From NCBI GenBank assembly GCA_005880915.1, contig VBIW01000035.1, forward strand, positions 310,001 to 374,000: 64,000 nt of DNA. Reading direction: 5' to 3'. The position numbers were made by a program, and so were the translations under genes. The stretch comes from Chloroflexota bacterium. GTDB taxonomy: Bacteria; Chloroflexota; Dormibacteria; Dormibacterales; Dormibacteraceae. Positions 41,387 to 48,965 of this stretch are shown one piece after another. Every line of letters starts with the position of its first letter. Position 1 is the first letter of the stretch. The notes beneath the pieces were generated by a model that was given only the letters and a program-made list of their open reading frames with translations, made no database searches and was not told the origin of the DNA.

Positions 41387-42600
41387 CCGTCGCGGCAAGC
41401 CTCTTTCCCGGCGGGGTCAACAGTCCCGTCCGCGCGTACCGGGCGGTCGGCGGCGAGCCGCCCGTCCTCGTCCGCGGTGCGGGCGCCTTCGTCTGGGACC
41501 AATCCGGCAGGCGGTACATCGACTACGTCGGCGCGTTTGGCCCGCTCGTCCTGGGTCACGCGCACCGAGCCGTTGTGGAAGCGATCGAGGCGGCGGCCGA
41601 GGCCGGCGGTTCGTTCGGGGTCACGAGCCCTGGTGAAGTTCGGCTCGCCGAGCTGATCTGCGCGCGCATGCCGTCGGTCGAGCGGATCAGGTTCGTCAAC
41701 AGCGGCACAGAGGCGGCGATGAGCGCGCTGCGCGTGGCGCGCGCGGCGACCGTGCGCGAGCTCGTGATCAAGTTCGACGGCGGGTATCACGGGCACGCGG
41801 ATTCACTGCTCGTTGCGGCCGGTTCCGCTGCGGCGACCCTCTCGATCCCAGACAGCGCAGGCGTCACCCGCTCCGTTGCCGCGCAGACCCTTGTCGCGAA
41901 CTACAACGATCTCGAGTCCGTCGAAGCACTCCTCGCTCGCCACTCCGGACAAGTTGCCGCGGTGATCGTCGAGCCGGTCGCCGCCAACATGGGCGTGGTG
42001 GCGCCGCTGCCCGGTTTTCTTGCCGGGTTGCGCGGGCTGACCCAAAGCAGCGGTGCGCTGCTGATTTTCGACGAGGTGATCACGGGTTTTCGTGTCGCGC
42101 CCGGCGGGGCCCAGGAGCTATACGGCGTGCGGCCAGACCTGACCGTCCTTGGCAAGATCATCGGCGGCGGCCTGCCGGTCGGGGCCTACGGGGGTCGGGC
42201 GGACCTGATGGATCTGGTTGCGCCGTCGGGCCCGGTGTACCAGGCAGGCACTCTTTCGGGTCACCCCGTCGTGATGGCCGCCGGCGAAGCGACGCTCCGG
42301 CAGCTGACGCCAGAGGTCTACGCGAGCATCGAGCACGAAGCCGCCCGCCTCGAGGCCGGCCTTCGAGTCAAAGGCGCAAGCGTCGCGCGGGTCGGGTCGC
42401 TCCTGACTTTGTTTTTCAACGACCGGCCGCCTCGAAATTTCCGCGAGGCCAAAGCCTCGGACACGGCGGCTTTTGCACGCTTCTTTCATTCCATGCTTGA
42501 CGCGGGAGTGCTCCTGCCGCCGTCGCAGTTCGAGGCCTTGTTCGTGTCGGCGGCGCACGACCGATCCGTCATCGACGCGACAATCGAGGCGATCGCGTGA
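41383..42600 (+). CDS. hemL: Glutamate-1-semialdehyde 2,1-aminomutase (HemL)
   Basis: 405 residues, ATG 41383 overlapping hemQ by 4 nt. PLP-fold class III aminotransferase: FPGGVNSPVRAY at the N-terminus, YIDYVGAFGPLVLGHAH, FVNSGTEAAMSALRVAR, LIFDEVITGFRV, and the PLP lysine in VLGKIIGGGLPVGAYGG. It makes 5-aminolevulinate from glutamate-1-semialdehyde, directly following HemA's step. The N-terminus is somewhat shorter than in E. coli (about 426), starting right at the substrate-binding loop. Confidence 0.95.
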   Translation: MTVAASLFPGGVNSPVRAYRAVGGEPPVLVRGAGAFVWDQSGRRYIDYVGAFGPLVLGHAHRAVVEAIEAAAEAGGSFGVTSPGEVRLAELICARMPSVERIRFVNSGTEAAMSALRVARAATVRELVIKFDGGYHGHADSLLVAAGSAAATLSIPDSAGVTRSVAAQTLVANYNDLESVEALLARHSGQVAAVIVEPVAANMGVVAPLPGFLAGLRGLTQSSGALLIFDEVITGFRVAPGGAQELYGVRPDLTVLGKIIGGGLPVGAYGGRADLMDLVAPSGPVYQAGTLSGHPVVMAAGEATLRQLTPEVYASIEHEAARLEAGLRVKGASVARVGSLLTLFFNDRPPRNFREAKASDTAAFARFFHSMLDAGVLLPPSQFEALFVSAAHDRSVIDATIEAIA

Positions 42601-43625
42601 GCCGGTTTCTCGACGCCGCCCGGCGCAAGCCTGTCGATGCCACTCCGGTGTGGCTCATGCGTCAGGCCGGCCGCTCCCTGCCCGAGTATCGTGCGCTGCG
42701 CGAGCGCTGGACGTTGGCGGAGATCGTTGCTCAACCGGAGCTCTGCGCCGAGGTGACACTTCAGCCGGTGCGCCGGTTGGGGGTCGATGCCGCAGTGATG
42801 TTCGCCGACATAATGCTGCCGCTGCGCGGCATGGGGGTCGGCTTTGAGCTCGTGGAAAACGTCGGCCCGGTCATCGCTCACCCCATCGCCAGCGTCGCCG
42901 ACGTGGAACGACTGCGCGTGCCTCATGGGGAGGACGCCGCGCCGCAGGTGATTGCCGCGGTGCGGCAGGTCGTGGCGGAGTCGCCGGTGCCCGTGATCGG
43001 CTTTGCCGGTGCGCCCTTCACGCTGGCGAGCTATCTGATCGAAGGCCGCCCGTCGCGCGACTTCACCAAGGTGAAGGCCTTCATGTACACACAGCCCGGA
43101 GCTTTCGAGTCGCTGCTCGCGAAGCTCGCGGCGACGATGACCGGCTATCTCACTGCGCAGGTCCACGCTGGAGTTCAGGCAGTTCAGCTGTTCGACTCGT
43201 GGGTCGGCGCGCTTGCGCTCGAGGATTACGAATCGCGCGTCGTGAAGCACACTCGCGCGATCCTCGACGCGCTTGCTCCACTCGGCGTGCCCCGGATCCA
43301 CTTCGGGACCAATACAGCGGGTTTGCTGGAGGCGATCGCACGCACCGGTCCGGACGTCGTCTCGCTGGACTGGCGAGTGCCGCTCGACGAGGGATGGCAG
43401 AGAGTCGGGCACGACCGAGGAGTCCAGGGAAACCTCGACCCCGCGGTTCTGCTCGGACCCGCCGACCTGATCCGGGAGCGGGCGCGCGACGTGCTCAGGC
43501 GGGCCGACGGACGCCTGGGTCACGTCTTCAACCTCGGGCATGGCGTCCTTCCCGACACCAGCGTCGAAAACCTTCAGCTGCTCATCGAAACGGTCCACTC
43601 ATGGGTGCCTGCGAATGTCAGCTGA
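42597..43625 (+). CDS. hemE: Uroporphyrinogen decarboxylase (HemE)
   Basis: 342 residues from GTG 42597 (GTGA overlap with hemL). Signature PVWLMRQAGRSLPEYRALRE at the N-terminus, MFADIMLPLRGMG with the catalytic Asp, GFAGAPFTLASYLIEG, and HVFNLGHGVLPDT near the end. It removes four carboxyl groups from uroporphyrinogen III to give coproporphyrinogen III. All active-site Arg and Asp positions I can place are present, and the length is normal. Confidence 0.95.
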   Translation: MSRFLDAARRKPVDATPVWLMRQAGRSLPEYRALRERWTLAEIVAQPELCAEVTLQPVRRLGVDAAVMFADIMLPLRGMGVGFELVENVGPVIAHPIASVADVERLRVPHGEDAAPQVIAAVRQVVAESPVPVIGFAGAPFTLASYLIEGRPSRDFTKVKAFMYTQPGAFESLLAKLAATMTGYLTAQVHAGVQAVQLFDSWVGALALEDYESRVVKHTRAILDALAPLGVPRIHFGTNTAGLLEAIARTGPDVVSLDWRVPLDEGWQRVGHDRGVQGNLDPAVLLGPADLIRERARDVLRRADGRLGHVFNLGHGVLPDTSVENLQLLIETVHSWVPANVS

Positions 43626-44487
43626 CACAGGAATCCTGTGCATGGCGTACGGCAGCCCCGCGACTGAGGCGGATATCGCCGCGTACTACACGCACATCCG
43701 CGGCGGCAGGCAGCCTTCGCCAGAAGCACTCGCAGAGTTGACCGAGCGTTATCGGGCGATCGGTGGATCGCCGCTCACGGCGATCACGCGGGCCCAGGCG
43801 AGCGCGCTCTCCACGCGCACGGGGCTGCCCACGTTCGTGGGCATGAAGCACGCTTCCCCTTTCATCGCCGACGGCGCGGCTGAAGCCCGGAGACAGGGCG
43901 TCCGGCGTCTCATCGGACTGCCGCTCGCGCCGCACTACGCGCGCATGAGCCTCGGCAGCTACCAGCGGTCCCTGCAAGACGCGTGGGACGCCGAGCTGAT
44001 TTTCGTTCCAGGCTTCTACGACCACCCGGCGTTCATCGGAGCGGTGCAGCACCTTCTCCGCGAGTCGCTCGCCCAGTCGCGACCCGACCGGCTGTTCTTC
44101 ACCGCGCACAGCCTTCCCGAGCGGATCATCGCGGAGGGCGATCCGTATCGCGACCAGCTGCTCGCGAGCTGCCGCCTGGTCGCATCGGACATGGACTTGC
44201 CGATGTGGGAGTTCGCCTTCCAGTCTGCGAGCCACACCGGTGAACCATGGCTCGGACCCGACCTGCTGGAGGCGGTGGAGCGATCAGGCGCGAAGGATGT
44301 GCTCGTGTGCCCGATCGGCTTCGTCGCCGATCACCTCGAGATCCTCTACGACCTAGACGTCGAGGCGCAGACGTTCGCCCGCGAGCGAGGCATGAGAATC
44401 CGGCGGACGAGCTCCTTCAACACGCGTCCCGAGTTCGTGGACGCGCTCGCCCGAGTCGTCTCCGACGCGCTGGTCCGGGTCGCCTAG
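43615..44487 (+). CDS. hemH: Ferrochelatase, coproporphyrin type (HemH/CpfC)
   Basis: 290 residues from ATG 43615, overlapping hemE by 11 nt; the open frame reaches 43540 but only inside hemE. Motifs: GILCMAYGSPATEADIAAYY, metal-insertion His in FFTAHSLPERI, FQSASHTGEPWLGPDL with the catalytic Glu, and CPIGFVADHLEILYDLD. There is no C-terminal extension or FeS cluster cysteines. With HemQ present it most likely inserts iron into coproporphyrin III. It converges on the enoyl-CoA hydratase; the two stop codons share CTAG. Confidence 0.93.
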   Translation: MSADTGILCMAYGSPATEADIAAYYTHIRGGRQPSPEALAELTERYRAIGGSPLTAITRAQASALSTRTGLPTFVGMKHASPFIADGAAEARRQGVRRLIGLPLAPHYARMSLGSYQRSLQDAWDAELIFVPGFYDHPAFIGAVQHLLRESLAQSRPDRLFFTAHSLPERIIAEGDPYRDQLLASCRLVASDMDLPMWEFAFQSASHTGEPWLGPDLLEAVERSGAKDVLVCPIGFVADHLEILYDLDVEAQTFARERGMRIRRTSSFNTRPEFVDALARVVSDALVRVA

Positions 44488-45263
44488 CTCGACCAGACTG
44501 GGGCGCGCTTTTCGACGAAGGCGGCGATTCCCTCTTTGCCGTCCGGAGCCACGGCGTTGCAAGAGATAGCCTCGGCCATCAAGCGGTACGCCTCGCCCTG
44601 CTTCTCGTCGACCTGCTTGTAGAAGCCCTCCTTGCCCAGGGTCAGCGCGTACCGACTGAGCTTGGCGAGCTCCGTGACGAGCGTCATCACCTCGTTGTCG
44701 AGCTGCTGCAGCGGAACGGCGCGGTTGATGAGGCCCCATCTCTCTGCTGTGGCGGCGTCGACGAAGCGCCCTGTCAGCAGCATCTCCATCGCATTCTTGC
44801 GTCCGACATTCCTGGCCACGGCCACACCGGGAGTCGAGCAGAACAATCCATAGCGCACGCCCGAGGTAGCAAAACGGCAGTCGTCGCTGGCAATCGCGAG
44901 GTCGCAGGTGGCGACAAGCTGGCAACCGGCCGCTGTGGCGATTCCGTGCGGTGCAGCGATGACAGGAACCGGGATGGCCTGAACCGTCGCCATGAGCTTG
45001 TTGCAGACGGCGAATATCTCGCGCTCCTCGTCGAGGCTCCGGTCTGCCATCTCCTTTAGATCGTGCCCGGCGGAAAATGCGCGGCCTGCTCCCCTGAGCA
45101 CGATCGCGCGGACCTCAGGTCGGTCGGCCTGGCGCTCGAGCTCAGAGGTGAGCTCCTTCATCAAGCCTGTGGAAAGCGGGTTCAGCTGATCCGGCCGGTT
45201 GAGCGTGATGATCGCTGCGGGAAGGCGGTCCTCCACCAGTAGGTATTCGAGGGTCGCTGCCAA
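44484..45263 (-). CDS. Enoyl-CoA hydratase/isomerase family protein
   Basis: 259 residues from TTG 45263, fixed by AAGGAGGT seven bases upstream. Crotonase fold: ITLNRPDQLNPLSTGL, oxyanion-hole GAGRAFSAGHDLKEM, and HGIATAAGCQLVATCDLAIAS. In place of the usual two catalytic Glu, the region FATSGVRYGLFCSTPGVAVARNVG keeps neither clearly, so the reaction may be an isomerase or other crotonase chemistry rather than hydration. ECHDC-type hydratases share FCSTPG. It stands alone on the minus strand between the haem operon and the DUF1206 gene. Confidence 0.88.
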   Translation of the reverse strand: MAATLEYLLVEDRLPAAIITLNRPDQLNPLSTGLMKELTSELERQADRPEVRAIVLRGAGRAFSAGHDLKEMADRSLDEEREIFAVCNKLMATVQAIPVPVIAAPHGIATAAGCQLVATCDLAIASDDCRFATSGVRYGLFCSTPGVAVARNVGRKNAMEMLLTGRFVDAATAERWGLINRAVPLQQLDNEVMTLVTELAKLSRYALTLGKEGFYKQVDEKQGEAYRLMAEAISCNAVAPDGKEGIAAFVEKRAPVWSS

Positions 45264-45270
45264 TTCACCA

Positions 45271-45278
45271 ACCTCCTT
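45271..45278 (-). promoter_or_regulatory. Ribosome-binding site deciding a TTG start
   Basis: AAGGAGGT on the minus strand ends seven bases before the TTG at 45263. There is no ATG or GTG start nearby that would keep the N-terminal crotonase motif, so this site supports the TTG start of the enoyl-CoA hydratase gene. Confidence 0.7.
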
Positions 45279-45344
45279 GTCATTCCCAGTCTAGGTTCAG
45301 GGCCGGGGCCTGCCCGCCGCCCAGGCGTTCACGTAGCGCACGAA

Positions 45345-46193
45345 ATGTCCACCTTCATCGCCCGGAAGGCGCGGTCAGCATCCAGGCGGGGTGCTTCGAA
45401 CTCGGGGTTGGAGCTCCTCGAGCGGGCCGGCTACGTCGTTCGCGGAGTCCTTTACACGGTCATGGGCGGACTGGCGCTGGGGGTCGCGCTAGGCATCGGT
45501 GGGATGGCCACCGACCAGTCCGGAAGCCTGGTCATCCTCACCAGAGGGCCCTGGGGCAGAATGCTGCTCGTGGCCGTCGCGCTTGGCCTGGGCGCCTACG
45601 CCATCTGGGGTTTCGTCCGCGCGATCTTCGATCCGCTGCATCGCGGTGATGATCCTCCTGGAATCGCGGAGAGGCTTGGCTTTGCGTGGAGCGGGACCGC
45701 CTACACGGCGATGGTATTGCTCGCTCTCCAGCTTCTGTCGGGGAGCTCGAAATCTCCGTCGCATGATGGAACGCAGGCCGTGATCGCGTCGATCCTCACA
45801 TATCCTGCCGGGCACTGGGCGACGCTTGTGGTCGGGGCCGTCGCGATCGGTGTCGGCCTCGGGCAATTTGTCGAGGCGTACACCGCTGTCTTCAAGAAAG
45901 ACTTGAAACGCTCCGAGATGAGCAAGCCGGCAAAGAAGACAGTGGATGCCCTCGGACGTTTCGGCATGGTCTCTCGGGGCGTGACCTTCACGCTTGTCGG
46001 CTGGTTCGTCGTGCAGGCCGGCCTGTATCGCGACCCGTCTCGGGCGCATGGGTTTGGGGGCGCCTTCATGTTCCTGCTCGGCCAGCCGTTCGGCCGTCCC
46101 CTGCTTGCTGTGGTCGCCCTCGGTTTCATCGCGCTCGGCCTGCACTCGTTCGCCTCGGCGCGGTGGGAGCGGTTGCTCGGCAGCTCGCGTTGA
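45345..46193 (+). CDS. DUF1206 membrane protein
   Basis: 282 residues from ATG 45345. Three repeats of a two-helix unit, each beginning with an aromatic-Gly-Arg/Val motif: LERAGYVVRGVLYTVMGGLAL (about 27), AERLGFAWSGTAYTAMVLLAL (about 108) and LGRFGMVSRGVTFTLVGWFVV (about 200). That makes six membrane helices and is the DUF1206 pattern. The N-terminus is basic. Function is unknown. It is coupled by a TTGA overlap to a lipid kinase and two PAP2 phosphatases, so a membrane-lipid role is a fair guess. Confidence 0.88.
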   Translation: MSTFIARKARSASRRGASNSGLELLERAGYVVRGVLYTVMGGLALGVALGIGGMATDQSGSLVILTRGPWGRMLLVAVALGLGAYAIWGFVRAIFDPLHRGDDPPGIAERLGFAWSGTAYTAMVLLALQLLSGSSKSPSHDGTQAVIASILTYPAGHWATLVVGAVAIGVGLGQFVEAYTAVFKKDLKRSEMSKPAKKTVDALGRFGMVSRGVTFTLVGWFVVQAGLYRDPSRAHGFGGAFMFLLGQPFGRPLLAVVALGFIALGLHSFASARWERLLGSSR

Positions 46194-47050
46194 GCGCCAA
46201 AGAGACGACAACTAAGGCCAGCCGGCTGCTGGTGATCAGCCGCCGAGCCGGATCGATGACTCCGGAGATAGAGGCGAAGCTTCGTAGCGCGTTTGCCGAT
46301 CACCTCGTGATCGACTTCGATCCCGATTCCGATTTCGAAAAGCTGATCACGCCACAAGCAAGAATCGTCGTTGCAGGAGGCGACGGCACGGTCGAGTTCA
46401 TGCTCCGCAAGCTTGCCGACACGAAGCACCCGGTCGGCGTCCTGTCGCTCGGGACCTTCAACAACTTCGCCCGTGCGCTCGGCCTGCCGGACAAGCTTGA
46501 CCAGGCGATCGTTGTGGCAAAGACGGGACATGCACGCGCGATCACGCTCGGGCGCGTGAACGGGCGCGTCTTCGTCGAGGCATGCGCGATCGGGCTGTTT
46601 GGCGAAACCATCGCGCTCGGCGACTCGGCCAAGGACATGGAGTTCGGCGCCCTGGTGGGCAAGCTCAAGGACGTCATGGCGGCGAAGCGCTTTCACTACG
46701 AGCTGAGCGGCGATATAAGGGGCAACGGGACGGCGATGTCGCTGGTCTTCAGCAACACCTCGTCGATCGGCACCCAGATGCGGGTTAGCGACTCGACACC
46801 TACCGACCCATACCTGGAGTTTTCGGTCCACGCGGGTCGCAGCCGAACCGACATCGTGGGTAGGGCGATCATCTCGGCGCTGCACCGCCAGGAATCCGAC
46901 GAGGGAATCGACCAGGTGTTCAAGTTCCAGAGGCTGGAGGTCAAGACCAGGCCGCGCGTACGCGTCTACGCCGACAACCTGCTCGTCGGACGCACGCCGG
47001 CCACCATCACGTCTGAGCTGAGCGCGGTGAAGGTGCTGATGCCCAAATGA
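46190..47050 (+). CDS. Diacylglycerol/sphingosine-kinase-family lipid kinase
   Basis: 286 residues from TTG 46190 on the DUF1206 stop (TTGA); an ATG at 46163 would overlap further with no support. ATP-binding VVAGGDGTVEFMLRKLAD, LGTFNNFARALGLP, and the second domain FVEACAIGLFGETIAL ending VYADNLLVGRTPATI. These are DAGK/YegS-like lipid kinases that phosphorylate diacylglycerol or similar lipids at the membrane. The adjacent PAP2 phosphatases catalyse the reverse type of step, suggesting lipid phosphate turnover. Confidence 0.9.
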   Translation: MSAKETTTKASRLLVISRRAGSMTPEIEAKLRSAFADHLVIDFDPDSDFEKLITPQARIVVAGGDGTVEFMLRKLADTKHPVGVLSLGTFNNFARALGLPDKLDQAIVVAKTGHARAITLGRVNGRVFVEACAIGLFGETIALGDSAKDMEFGALVGKLKDVMAAKRFHYELSGDIRGNGTAMSLVFSNTSSIGTQMRVSDSTPTDPYLEFSVHAGRSRTDIVGRAIISALHRQESDEGIDQVFKFQRLEVKTRPRVRVYADNLLVGRTPATITSELSAVKVLMPK

Positions 47051-47766
47051 GCGCAGGGGCGCCGGCGAAAGAGGCGGCCAAGGAAGTCCTCACCGGCGAA
47101 CCAGGGCCCAGCGCTCGCGCGTGGCTGGGCCCGCTCAGCCTCGTCGTCTGGGTCATGTTCGCCGCGAACACATTCCTCGTGGCGACTCATCCCCTTCTGC
47201 CGTTCGACGTCCCGGTCGCGACCTTTGTCCAGAGCGTTCCGTGGGGACCCGTGACCTATGTCTTCGACCTGATCAACGCGACAGCAGGCTACGTGCAGGT
47301 TGCTGTGGGGCTGATCGCGATCGTTCTGCTGTTCATCTGGGAGCGCCGCGCGGGCTACTTGATGGCGATCGGGGCCATATCGAGCCTGCTCGACAACGTG
47401 ATCAAGTCACTGATGGCGCGTGAGCGGCCGACCGCGTCCCTCGTCCACATCCTGACGCCGGCACCCGGCTACAGCTATCCAAGCGGGCACGCGGTCTTCT
47501 TCACCTGGCTGAGCTTCATGGTCGCTTTCTCCCTGGCACCGCATGTCCGGCCGCGCTTCCGGTGGGCGCTGTGGGTCGGAGCCGCCGTGACGATCGCGCT
47601 CGCGTGCCTCGCCAGGGTGTGGGCGGGCGACCACTGGCCGAGCGACGTCGCCGGCGGATTCCTGCTCGGCCTGGGGTGGTCGGCGTTCGTGGTCTGGCTG
47701 CCTGAGCGGTGGCTTCCCTCGCCGGACTGGCGCTGGTTCCGAGGCCGCCTGAGGCCCGCGCCCTGA
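47047..47766 (+). CDS. PAP2-family membrane phosphatase
   Basis: 239 residues, ATG 47047 overlapping the kinase stop. Six membrane helices and the three acid-phosphatase motifs: KSLMARERP (KxxxxxxRP, about 119), YPSGHAVF (about 142) and RVWAGDHWPSDVAGG (about 191). Lipid phosphate phosphatases of this kind dephosphorylate phosphatidate, undecaprenyl pyrophosphate or similar. The N-terminal about 25 residues are a soluble Ala/Glu-rich tail. It is paired with a second PAP2 gene and a lipid kinase in one transcript. Confidence 0.92.
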   Translation: MSAGAPAKEAAKEVLTGEPGPSARAWLGPLSLVVWVMFAANTFLVATHPLLPFDVPVATFVQSVPWGPVTYVFDLINATAGYVQVAVGLIAIVLLFIWERRAGYLMAIGAISSLLDNVIKSLMARERPTASLVHILTPAPGYSYPSGHAVFFTWLSFMVAFSLAPHVRPRFRWALWVGAAVTIALACLARVWAGDHWPSDVAGGFLLGLGWSAFVVWLPERWLPSPDWRWFRGRLRPAP

Positions 47767-48458
47767 CGGAGATCACCCGGCGGGCACTCAAGGAAGGTCG
47801 CAGGGGCGGGAGTGCCGCGATCAACACGACCCTGTTTACCGTCGCGGCAGTTGCCGCGTTGGGTGCGATCGTCTTGGCGATCTACGTCGCCGGCCACCAA
47901 TTCATACCAGAGGACGCGCTGATCGAGCGCGACGTGCAATCGACGAGCTGGGGCCCTCTCGCTGTCACGTTTCCGATCTTCAGCTGGATCGGAGACGCAA
48001 AGGGCGCCGTGCTCGAGGCGATCATCTTCGTCGCCGTCCTGATCTTCAATCGGCGGGCGTGGATCATCGCCGCGGGATGCGCCGCGACCGCCGCCTGGTA
48101 CGTGGTCCTCAGCCACCTCATCATTCGTGCGCGCCCGACCACCGCGCAGGTCCTACAGGTCACCGAACATCCGGGCGCATCGAGCTTCCCGAGCGGTCAC
48201 ACGATGTTCATCGTCACGGTCACCGCTGTGTTGATGCTGTGCCTCGGGCAGCGATTTCTTCCGACGTGGGGCCGGGTCGCGGGCTGGACACTTGCGGCGC
48301 TCATCGTCGTCGCCAGCTCCCTCGACCGGATCTACACCGGCGCGCATTGGCCGAGCGACGTGCTGGCCGGGATCCTGATCGCGGTCGCCTGGATCAGCTT
48401 CTGGGTTTCGCTGAGGTGGGTGCGCCAGGCAGCGGCTTCTGCACGGCACCGGGATTAG
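47709..48458 (+). CDS. Second PAP2-family membrane phosphatase, start uncertain
   Basis: Up to 249 residues. GTG 47709 overlaps the previous gene by 58 nt. An in-frame CTG at 47763 would give the 4-nt CTGA overlap that matches the spacing of nearby genes and would still keep every domain. PAP2 motifs: IIRARPTTAQV (KxxxxxxRP-like with the first Lys replaced by His/Ile in SHLIIRARP), FPSGHTMF, and RIYTGAHWPSDVLAG. Motif 1 is less complete than in the paralogue, but the catalytic Ser-Gly-His and Arg/His are kept. Sequence divergence suggests different substrates for the two copies. Confidence 0.88.
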   Translation: MASLAGLALVPRPPEARALTEITRRALKEGRRGGSAAINTTLFTVAAVAALGAIVLAIYVAGHQFIPEDALIERDVQSTSWGPLAVTFPIFSWIGDAKGAVLEAIIFVAVLIFNRRAWIIAAGCAATAAWYVVLSHLIIRARPTTAQVLQVTEHPGASSFPSGHTMFIVTVTAVLMLCLGQRFLPTWGRVAGWTLAALIVVASSLDRIYTGAHWPSDVLAGILIAVAWISFWVSLRWVRQAAASARHRD

Positions 48459-48606
48459 GTGCACTTCGCGCAAGACGCTCGTTTGAACCGAATCGAACCG
48501 TGCGTGTCCGGAAGAAACCATTATCAGCAGTTTCTATGGATCGGATCAAAACAATTGATTGGCTCTATCACCAGAACGGGCCTACCCTGCGTTCATTCTT
48601 GTAGAG

Positions 48607-48858
48607 ATGGACGGCATAGGCAACGCGGTTCTGTACGGATCGGACGACTCTCGGGAGTCGAACGCGATGGTCGAGCTCCTGAAGGAGCTCGGGATCCAGT
48701 TCGAGTACCGGCAGGTCAATAGCGACCCGGCCGCGATGCGTGAATGGGAGCAGCTGGACGGCGAGCGGGTGCCCCTCCTGCGGCTCGGCAACAACTCGAT
48801 CGTCCGCGGGTTTGACCGCATCAAAGTGCAGCAGCTCGTCGGCTGGGTGGGCTGCTAG
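48607..48858 (+). CDS. Glutaredoxin-like protein lacking both active-site cysteines
   Basis: 83 residues from ATG 48607. The fold pattern is that of small NrdH/MrxI-type glutaredoxins: VLYGSDDSRESNAMVELLKE (strand, loop, helix), FEYRQVNSDPAAMREWEQL, GERVPLLRL with the cis-proline, then NNSIVRGFDRIKVQQLVGW. Where these proteins have CxxC, this one has Ser15-Arg-Glu-Ser18, so both cysteines are serine. Thiol exchange is thus impossible at the usual site; a binding or regulatory role is more likely. The frame extends upstream to 48559 without a better start. It stands alone between the PAP2 and mannosidase genes. Confidence 0.72.
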   Translation: MDGIGNAVLYGSDDSRESNAMVELLKELGIQFEYRQVNSDPAAMREWEQLDGERVPLLRLGNNSIVRGFDRIKVQQLVGWVGC

Positions 48859-48965
48859 CTCAAGCGGACGTCTCGGTCGTCCTGGCGGGGAGCACCGCCG
48901 AGCGCTCAACCATGTAGGCGATCGGTCATGTCGGGGCCAAGCGAAGCTCTAGGCTGGATGGCTCC

